The translations under genes and the position numbers were made by a program. The notes below the pieces were generated by a model that saw only the letters and a list, made by a program, of their open reading frames with translations, made no database searches and was not told the origin of the DNA. This document shows, one piece after another, positions 1 to 5,081 of a stretch of DNA of 8,492 nt (within the stretch, counting starts at the first letter, position 1; each line of letters starts with the position of its first letter). Source of the stretch: Dehalococcoidia bacterium (GTDB lineage Bacteria; Chloroflexota; Dehalococcoidia; GIF9; UBA5629); NCBI GenBank assembly GCA_041653995.1, contig JBAZEK010000019.1:1-8492 (forward strand), read 5' to 3'.

Positions 1-371
1 CTCAGCGCAGCCTGACATCGTAGACGAATCACCACCCTTTCTTGGTCTTTCAATGTGATGGGACTCTGCAACGGGTAGAGCCAGCACACGTCCGGTCGCC
101 TCTCGTAGATGGAGCACCCGTCCTTGTAGAAGGGGCACCCGCCCTTGGTGATGAAGTAGCCCTTGTCACCCTCTCGGATGACGTAGGGGGCGATTTCAGG
201 GGCGCGGTCAACGTCCACCTGTGTGACGGGCACCCTGTCGTAGTGACAGCACTCCCCGCAACGGTCACAGTGGAACAGGTCTTGCACCCTGCGGACGGCA
301 AACGGATTCCATTTCAGCGGGAGAACGATTGACGAGTACTGGCCTTCCGCGTACGCCTTGTCCCAGTCCAT
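1..371 (-). CDS. YkgJ-type Cys-cluster protein, N-terminal part (runs off left edge)
   Basis: Read by hand on the minus strand from an ATG at 371, three bases after a GGAGG (379-375). It stays open to the window edge, giving 123 codons. Residues 35-42 read CDRCGECC, followed by C79, C86, C96 and a CSIYERRPDVCWLYP stretch. This is the signature of the YkgJ/CxxCxxCC family (putative zinc- or iron-chelating domain, PF03692). The family is annotated only as metal-binding, and some members may act on or protect other proteins; no reaction is established. The gene follows the exported-protein gene closely (stop at 385-383, start at 371), so it belongs to the same late operon. The C-terminus is missing here. 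The family call rests on the cysteine pattern, and the role in a phage is unknown. Confidence 0.8.
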   Translation of the reverse strand, partial: MDWDKAYAEGQYSSIVLPLKWNPFAVRRVQDLFHCDRCGECCHYDRVPVTQVDVDRAPEIAPYVIREGDKGYFITKGGCPFYKDGCSIYERRPDVCWLYPLQSPITLKDQERVVIRLRCQAAL

Positions 372-382
372 CAGCCTCCAAG

Positions 383-658
383 TTACGTGTAGAGCCAGAC
401 GGTTTGACCGTCCCACTCGACGTTCTCAAGGAACTTCTCCGCGTTCATGTCGGATATCGACTGCCCGCCGTCCGAGTAGTCGCCACTCTGAATCTCAAAG
501 GTCGGGGTCTCGAACGGCCAGACATCCGTGTTCGTCGCATCCGGCGGAGGCGGAGGCATAGCCCCGTACTCCTCGACGAACTCCTCCCACGTCATTGCCG
601 ACACCGTAGCCGGAATCAGCACCAGTGCCAGTGCTATGAGAATCGCTAGTCGTTTCAA
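383..658 (-). CDS. Small exported or membrane-anchored protein with signal peptide
   Basis: The protein has 91 residues. The chosen start is a TTG at 658, because GGGAGG (minus strand, 668-663) lies four bases upstream and translation from there gives a textbook N-terminus. That is MKR, then about 16 hydrophobic residues (LAILIALALVLIPATV), then an SAM site fitting signal peptidase I cleavage after Ala21. There is no lipobox cysteine. The mature part is acidic, has a run of five prolines near residue 37, and ends in WDGQTVWLYT. I do not recognise a family. An exported small protein within a structural operon could be a spanin-like or periplasmic lysis accessory or a membrane-associated virion protein, but nothing in the sequence decides this. 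In the same frame the reading extends upstream to an ATG at 874, which would overlap most of the next gene and has no ribosome site. Confidence 0.7.
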   Translation of the reverse strand: MKRLAILIALALVLIPATVSAMTWEEFVEEYGAMPPPPPDATNTDVWPFETPTFEIQSGDYSDGGQSISDMNAEKFLENVEWDGQTVWLYT

Positions 659-668
659 TGTTCCTCCC

Positions 669-1121
669 TTACGGCTGCACGATAGTCCACGTACCGATAA
701 CGTCCACGAGCCAGATGCCCGCAGCGATGCAGGTGAAGGTAGCCATCTCGCCTTCGTCGTCCGCCCCGAGGTACAGGTCGTTGCCCGTGTCGTCGGTGGA
801 GGTGATGCCATTGGCGATGAAGGACTCGCCCGACGCGGCGACCACGATGCGAAGTTCCTGAGCCGCAGCAGCAACGAACTTGAACGTGGTTCCTGCGGTA
901 GCGGAAGCGGGTAGCTTCAACGCCACAGCGCCCGAAGCCCCGTAGTTGGTGTGGATAGAACCCGACTCAGCAAGGGTCAGTGTGTCGCCTGCCGTGTGGT
1001 TCTCGACCACGTTGTTGTAGCCAGTCAGAGTCTTGCCAGTGGCGAAGGTGAGGTCGCCATTGACGGTACAATCCCCAGGAATGACCGTCTTACTTGCGTT
1101 GAATGTCAGTGGGCCTTTCAT
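669..1121 (-). CDS. Small beta-rich virion protein (tail-fibre/decoration type), unknown
   Basis: The protein has 150 residues. ATG at 1121 is separated by one base from the preceding stop (1125-1123), with GAGGG just upstream, so the two genes are translationally linked. The sequence is almost all short beta-strand and turn segments. It has an early TVNGDLTFATGKTL, a central ESGSIHTNYGASGAVALKLP followed by an alanine-rich strand, a later DLYLGADDEGEMATFTC segment and a final GIWLVDVIGTW. This 'SIHTNYGASGA...LP...G..F.F' layout recurs at the C-terminal ends of phage fibre and capsid-associated proteins, usually as a beta-sandwich. I infer a virion surface role from this and from position. 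I see no enzymatic motif and would not assign it to head or tail. Confidence 0.75.
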   Translation of the reverse strand: MKGPLTFNASKTVIPGDCTVNGDLTFATGKTLTGYNNVVENHTAGDTLTLAESGSIHTNYGASGAVALKLPASATAGTTFKFVAAAAQELRIVVAASGESFIANGITSTDDTGNDLYLGADDEGEMATFTCIAAGIWLVDVIGTWTIVQP

Positions 1122-1122
1122 G

Positions 1123-1866
1123 CTATCCCTCGTACTTCAGCCACGTCACGTGCAGCGTCGGTGTCGAATCCACACTCAGGTATTGAATCCCGCCAACCTT
1201 GTCGTCGTCGAAGTTGAACGCTTCCACCATCCCGCCTTCCATCCAGGCGTAGTTGGTGTTCTTGTGGACTGCCATCATCTCCAAAACGTCCACAGTCGCG
1301 GACAACGCCGTACTCGGACAGAACCGTATCCAGTACGCTTCCTTCCCGTTGACGGTGTTCATAATCCAGTCGCTTGGCAACGTCCACGTGTACACGCCAT
1401 CCTGTTCAAGTGTCGCGCCAGTGGAGGTGCCGGTGGAATCAGTCCCATCGGCATCGCCCGTAACGTCCGCCCACGCGGGAGTCGCCTGCGTCTTCCAATA
1501 CTCAACGTCCAGCGTCGCCGTCTCCGCGTTCACGTTCGTTCCGATGTTGAAGTACAGTCCAAGGAACTGCTCCTTGCACCCGATGTACAGGTAGTCGTCT
1601 GCCGCCATCGCGTCCAGCGGAACGTGTGTCGTCGTAGACTTGTCAATCGCCTCCGACGTGTAATCCGTGTACGTTCCCGCCGCCGCGTAGTAGAAAACCC
1701 TGTGTATCCGAGGAGTCAGCAACAGCTTCCAGTCGGACGCACAGTAGAGCTTCACTCCACGGTATCCAGGGATAACATTCAGATACCCCGGAACGGTGGA
1801 GGACAGGGTAATCGCCGCCTCACACTGCATATCAGACAGCGGGGCGTCGTATGTCCTAGTCGCCAT
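1123..1866 (-). CDS. Hypothetical virion-associated protein, 247 aa
   Basis: Starts at ATG 1866, inside the end of the preceding small gene (11-base overlap). No strong ribosome site lies at normal distance, so coupling to that gene is likely. The sequence is beta-rich with many aromatic and Asp/Thr/Gly positions. It has WKLLLTPRIHRVFYYAAAGTYTDYT near residue 47, a DLDVEYW-like strand (TLDVEYWKTQ) near the middle, and GKEAYWIRFCPSTALSATVDVLEM in the last third. This 'YWIRF' strand preceded by a WTLPSDW segment is seen in many tail- or baseplate-associated sandwich domains of environmental phages, so a structural role is plausible. I do not recognise a named family, and the function remains unassigned. 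Confidence 0.75.
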   Translation of the reverse strand: MATRTYDAPLSDMQCEAAITLSSTVPGYLNVIPGYRGVKLYCASDWKLLLTPRIHRVFYYAAAGTYTDYTSEAIDKSTTTHVPLDAMAADDYLYIGCKEQFLGLYFNIGTNVNAETATLDVEYWKTQATPAWADVTGDADGTDSTGTSTGATLEQDGVYTWTLPSDWIMNTVNGKEAYWIRFCPSTALSATVDVLEMMAVHKNTNYAWMEGGMVEAFNFDDDKVGGIQYLSVDSTPTLHVTWLKYEG

Positions 1867-2026
1867 CTATTTCTGCTTCTCCTTCAGGCTCCGATTCTTT
1901 CAACAGTGACTTCAAGGCTTCCATAGCCTCGTTGACCGCCTGCGCCTTGACCTGCGCGATAACGGCCTGATTCAACTGGGTCTGTGCGCTTGCTTCGATT
2001 CGCTTGATTGCTTTCTGTAGTTCCAC
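1856..2026 (-). CDS. Small helical protein, 56 aa, GTG start
   Basis: The same frame opens upstream at an ATG at 2113, but that would run through the zinc-ribbon gene. I chose GTG at 2026 because AGGAGG (2039-2034) lies seven bases upstream. The product begins MELQKAIKRIEASAQTQLNQ and continues with an Ala/Gln/Lys-rich amphipathic stretch, then a Leu-rich segment (EALKSLLKE) and a very acidic tail ending in EIDGD. It reads as one or two helices and could form a coiled coil. The Shine-Dalgarno begins within the TAG stop of the preceding gene, and its own TAG overlaps the next start. No family is recognised; small helical proteins in this position may be assembly factors, but that is inference. 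Confidence 0.65.
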   Translation of the reverse strand: MELQKAIKRIEASAQTQLNQAVIAQVKAQAVNEAMEALKSLLKESEPEGEAEIDGD

Positions 2027-2037
2027 TTCTTCTCCTC

Positions 2038-2181
2038 CTAATTGAGTGGGCACTTGAAGTTGTACCGGCTCATGCGGGGCCAGCAGACCTCGCCGCATGA
2101 CGGACACACACACTCCATCTCACTTCGCAAGACCTCGAACGTCTTGCCACAATGCGGACACTCGTACTCGTAGATGGGCAT
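2038..2181 (-). CDS. Small zinc-ribbon protein, 47 aa (FmdB-like)
   Basis: Too short to appear in a normal ORF list; found by reading the minus strand. The ATG at 2181 follows GGAGGG (2191-2186). The product begins MPIYEYECPHCGKTFEV and has CPHC at residues 8-11 and CPSC at 26-29, with further cysteines at 24, 33 and 44. 'MPxYEYxCxxCG' is the hallmark start of FmdB/regulatory zinc-ribbon proteins, which bind one zinc through two CxxC knuckles. In cellular genomes these are called putative regulators; in phages they are common and of unknown role. The TAG stop (2040-2038) is built into the ribosome-binding site of the next gene. I am confident it is a gene and a zinc ribbon, but not of its function. 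Confidence 0.75.
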   Translation of the reverse strand: MPIYEYECPHCGKTFEVLRSEMECVCPSCGEVCWPRMSRYNFKCPLN

Positions 2182-2201
2182 TCATCCCTCCGAAAGAGAA
2201 T

Positions 2202-2224
2202 GGGGCGGTACAAAGCCCCGCCCC
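2202..2224 (-). other. GC-rich stem-loop between the second paralog and the zinc-ribbon gene
   Basis: GGGGCGG (2202-2208) pairs perfectly with CCGCCCC (2218-2224) around a 9-base loop. It lies in the 55-base gap between the stop at 2237 and the start at 2181. On the minus strand it is followed by ATTCTCTTTC, which is not a clean U-tract, so it may be a weak terminator or an mRNA processing or stability element. A competing smaller pairing (CCCC with GGGG across 2221-2236) overlaps it. Confidence 0.45.
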
Positions 2225-2236
2225 GAGGCTTGGGGG

Positions 2237-2935
2237 TTACAGGATGTCGTCGGGGATTTCCGCCCACACGAAGGTCGGGCGATACTTGGAGTCGGACGTG
2301 CCGGTGGCGGTGTAGAACGCCAGCATCCCGCCCTTGGTGAGAGCGATGGGGATGTGCGGGAACAAGGGGATGGACACGGCAGACATAGAGTTGCTCAGTG
2401 TCTCAACGGGAGTACCCGTGCCCACAGCTTCCGCAGACAGCAGGTTATCGGGTATGTCTTTGGCCTGCCAGATAACTGCGTTCTGCGCGTCTGTGACCGC
2501 AGCGATGGTAACGGTGTTGACGAACTTGGCCTGATTGGTCCTGCTCTGTCCGCCAAGGGCGTTCAGTACCGTGCCCGCCGTGCCACTCGTGTACACGATG
2601 GGGTCGTCGAGGTTCGAGTTGATGAGAGTCAGGTACGCATCGGGGGCCGCGCCACCCTCAGACGTAAGCTGCAATCTCACGTACAACGGAACCACGATGA
2701 CACCTGAATCGGGTGCGCGAAGCAGCCAGGTGGGGGTCGTGTCGTCCAGTGCGGCTTCGCCGTCAACGTCCGTCGCCTCGATGCCTTCACCACCGATGAA
2801 GACCCGGCCCTGAAGCATGAGGTTGTACTGCCAGTCCATGACGGGGACATCACCGAACTTGGTGATGCTTGCCGCCACAGACGCCCCCGCATCACCAATC
2901 TTCGCGGAGGTATTACGAACTTCAAAGATAGCCAT
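2237..2935 (-). CDS. Virion-type protein, second of two tandem paralogs (232 aa)
   Basis: Starts at ATG 2935 after AGGAGG and a five-base spacer. The TAG stop of the first paralog forms the beginning of that ribosome site. The sequence opens MAIFEVRNTSAKIGDAGASV and is clearly homologous along its whole length to the neighbouring 233-residue protein, with well over half of positions identical and no large gaps. Shared blocks include DWQYNL/PWQYNL, GIEATD, APDSG..V.PLYVR, EGGAAPD, WQAKD(I/V)PDNLLS, EAVGTGTPVET, FPHIPI and a C-terminal RPTFVWAE. The strand-rich, loop-poor composition fits a capsomere decoration or other repeated surface protein. No enzymatic motif or named family is seen. The sequence after residue 55 differs most from its twin, marking a variable loop. 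Confidence 0.8.
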   Translation of the reverse strand: MAIFEVRNTSAKIGDAGASVAASITKFGDVPVMDWQYNLMLQGRVFIGGEGIEATDVDGEAALDDTTPTWLLRAPDSGVIVVPLYVRLQLTSEGGAAPDAYLTLINSNLDDPIVYTSGTAGTVLNALGGQSRTNQAKFVNTVTIAAVTDAQNAVIWQAKDIPDNLLSAEAVGTGTPVETLSNSMSAVSIPLFPHIPIALTKGGMLAFYTATGTSDSKYRPTFVWAEIPDDIL

Positions 2936-2944
2936 GTGTACCTC

Positions 2945-3646
2945 CTAAAGAATGGTGTCGGGAAGCTCTGCCCATACGAACGTCGGGCGCAGTTTGGAAT
3001 CCGAGGTCGCGGTCGACGCATACAGGTACAGGGCCGCGCCCTTCGCCAGTCCAATCGGGATGTGGGGGAACAGCGGGATGGTGACCGCCGACATGGAGTT
3101 GTCCATGGTCTCGACGGGGGTGCCAGTACCAACAGCCTCCACTGAAAGCAGGTTGTCAGGAACGTCCTTCGCCTGCCACAGCACCACGTTCTGCGCGGAT
3201 GTGTACGTGCCGGAAGTCACGGTGTAGTAGCACAGGGCCGCATTAGCCGTGTGCTGCCCGCCGAGACAGTTGATGACGGTGTTGGCCGTACCCGCAGAGA
3301 TGGCGATGGGCGTGTTGAGGTTGGTGTTGACGTAGGTGAGGTAGAAGTCGGGGGCCGCCCCGCCTTCTGTGGTCAACTGAACCCTGACGTACAGGGGGAT
3401 AACCACAGTGCCGGAATCGGGAGCCTTCAGGCAGTGAGTGACCTCCTCCTCGGCGTAGGTGTCGTCCTGACCGTCGATGTCAGTGGCCTCGATGCCCATG
3501 CCGCCCATGAACACCTTGCCCTGCATCAGAAGGTTGTACTGCCACGGGATAGTGATAAGGTCGCCAAACTTGGTGATGCTCGCTTCTTTGGCCACGCCAG
3601 CGTCGGCAACCTTACCCGATGTGTTACGAACGATAAACTCAGCCAT
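2945..3646 (-). CDS. Virion-type protein, first of two tandem paralogs (233 aa)
   Basis: Starts at ATG 3646 with AGGAGG six bases upstream; the TAG stop of the 263-residue gene overlaps that site. It opens MAEFIVRNTSGKVADAGVA and ends in RPTFVWAELPDTIL, matching the paralog at 2237-2935 nearly end to end. The region around residues 58-70 (Asp/Glu-rich, DDTYAEEEVTHC) is the clearest point of divergence, and this copy has extra cysteines. Two copies just downstream of the capsid gene suggest an abundant virion component made in two versions, for example minor and major decoration proteins or two subunits of one complex. This is inferred from position and duplication; no known family is recognised. 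Confidence 0.8.
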   Translation of the reverse strand: MAEFIVRNTSGKVADAGVAKEASITKFGDLITIPWQYNLLMQGKVFMGGMGIEATDIDGQDDTYAEEEVTHCLKAPDSGTVVIPLYVRVQLTTEGGAAPDFYLTYVNTNLNTPIAISAGTANTVINCLGGQHTANAALCYYTVTSGTYTSAQNVVLWQAKDVPDNLLSVEAVGTGTPVETMDNSMSAVTIPLFPHIPIGLAKGAALYLYASTATSDSKLRPTFVWAELPDTIL

Positions 3647-3655
3647 TCATGCCTC

Positions 3656-4447
3656 CTAAGCATTGGTTCGCATCTGCTCGACGTGAAGCATGTCGAGCGA
3701 GATGTTCCGGTCGATGGTGCCCGTCCGAAGCTGTACGAATATCCACGGGACCAACTGGACCGTCTTGGTGATGGCATCAGCCATCCACGCGGATTCGTAG
3801 GTCTTCCTGCCGTTCGCATCGAGCCGGAAAAACTTTGCCGACGTGTCTTCGAGGGCCACGCCAAGGTACTCAAACGTCCCGGCTACCGGCGCAAGCCCGT
3901 CCTCAATCTTCGTGGCCGCGGTCGTCGCCTTGCACCCCGCACACTGCCAGTAGGCCGTGTCGTCGGTGTCGAACACCCACAGCGCACAGTCGTCCGCCGT
4001 GAACGTCGGCGTGGCAAGTGTGGCAACGGCTCCAGCGTCGGTCGTAACGTCGGTGAACCCGATCTCCATCTTCACGGTCGTAATCGCGTCCACCGCCACC
4101 CGTGCCACCATCCAGCAGTACTGGTCGCCGCTCCACGCAAGCTCCGGCAGGGAAACGCCGCAGTACTCGTTGTCGGCTCCGTTGCCGTCCGACGCACGAA
4201 TCTCCGCAATGCCGTTCTCCTGGTCCGCAAGGATGTTGATTGCACCATCAACACCCGTCACAACTTCGTAGAGGCCTGGAGCGGTCGCGTCCCCTCGGAT
4301 AGTGTCTCCGAGGAAGTCGTCGTGCCATCGAACCACGTCCAGACATCCGGAATCGAGGAATCCCCTGATGCCGTTCAGCCCACCCGTGTACGAGCGGGCC
4401 TGCTTCAGTTCCTCAGTCGTCTTCAGCCATTTCATCCTGTTAGGCAT
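3656..4447 (-). CDS. Virion-type protein following the capsid gene, 263 aa
   Basis: Starts at ATG 4447, nine bases after the capsid stop, with TAGGAG six bases upstream. After a basic helical N-terminus (MPNRMKWLKTTEELKQAR) comes a long beta-rich body with a WHDDFLGDTI motif near residue 41. It continues with an EIRASDGNGADNEYCGVSLPE segment, then a VARVAVDAITTVKMEIGFTD strand pair, ALWVFDTDDTAYWQCAG, a TFEYLGVALEDTSAKFFRLD stretch and a final IFVQLRTG. This 'DDFLGD...GF.D...A.W..D...' arrangement looks like the concanavalin/lectin-like sandwich proteins often encoded beside the capsid gene in environmental phages. That points to a capsid-associated or receptor-contacting protein. The fold assignment is by eye only and the role is inferred. 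Confidence 0.75.
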   Translation of the reverse strand: MPNRMKWLKTTEELKQARSYTGGLNGIRGFLDSGCLDVVRWHDDFLGDTIRGDATAPGLYEVVTGVDGAINILADQENGIAEIRASDGNGADNEYCGVSLPELAWSGDQYCWMVARVAVDAITTVKMEIGFTDVTTDAGAVATLATPTFTADDCALWVFDTDDTAYWQCAGCKATTAATKIEDGLAPVAGTFEYLGVALEDTSAKFFRLDANGRKTYESAWMADAITKTVQLVPWIFVQLRTGTIDRNISLDMLHVEQMRTNA

Positions 4448-4456
4448 CTCGTACTC

Positions 4457-5081
4457 CTAGAGGGACTTCACCCACACCCCACTCGTGTCGCGCATCTCCT
4501 TCACGCCAAACAGCTCGTACGAGACCACCTTTGTAGCCAGATAGTCGATGTCGAACTGCGAGACGGTGGTGGGAGCAATCTGCTCGACAAGGGCGAGTGC
4601 GGACTTGTGGAACAGGCCGCTGTCATGGCCACTTCCATTCGTCCCTTCAACGTTCGTGCTCTTGAAGAACTTGACTCCAAGAACCTCTCCGAAGTAGCCG
4701 CGCTTCGCCTTGGCCGAAAGCTGTCCAACCGACTCCTTGTACTCAGAGCGAATGAAGAAGTCCTGCTGAATCAGGTTCGCCCACTCGATAGGCGGCACCA
4801 ACGCGAACCTGTCCTCGTCGGGCGCGTTCGCATCGTCGAGGTACTGGATTGCACGCAGCCAGTTGTCCACACTGGTGCCAACGTTCAGCGTGCCAACGTA
4901 CTGGGCAAAGTCGTCAACGAGTCCCGCGAGAGTGTCGTCCACCTGCAAGGCCAGCGCGTAGCCCATCTTCGGGGCGAATATCTTCGCCTGGTCCTGAAGC
5001 GCCTGGACCTCAGTCTCCTTCTCAACCGCAATCGCAGCGTAGTAGTACTGGTCGATGCTGATGTCTACCTGGGAATGCGAG
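4457..5081 (-). CDS. Major capsid protein exon 3 (C-terminal three quarters)
   Basis: The open frame does extend upstream of 5081 to a stop at 5143-5141, but that part is intron core. From C5081 it reads (V)SHSQVDISIDQYYYAAIAVE, then IFAPKMGYALALQ, a VDNWLRAIQYLDDANAPDED helix-loop, FALVPPIEW, and the typical P-domain end VSQFDIDYLATKVVSYELFG. A stand-alone start at Met 4966 would delete the essential QYYYAAIAV strand and has no Shine-Dalgarno, so it is not the true start. Confidence 0.85.

Noticed and set aside
1033..1926. 297-codon open frame on the plus strand
   Set aside because: Arg/Val-rich shadow of the 247-residue minus-strand gene, with no promoter or ribosome site.
4457..4966. Separate short capsid-like gene starting at Met 4966
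   Set aside because: No ribosome site, and the frame continues upstream through conserved capsid residues to the predicted 3' splice site.
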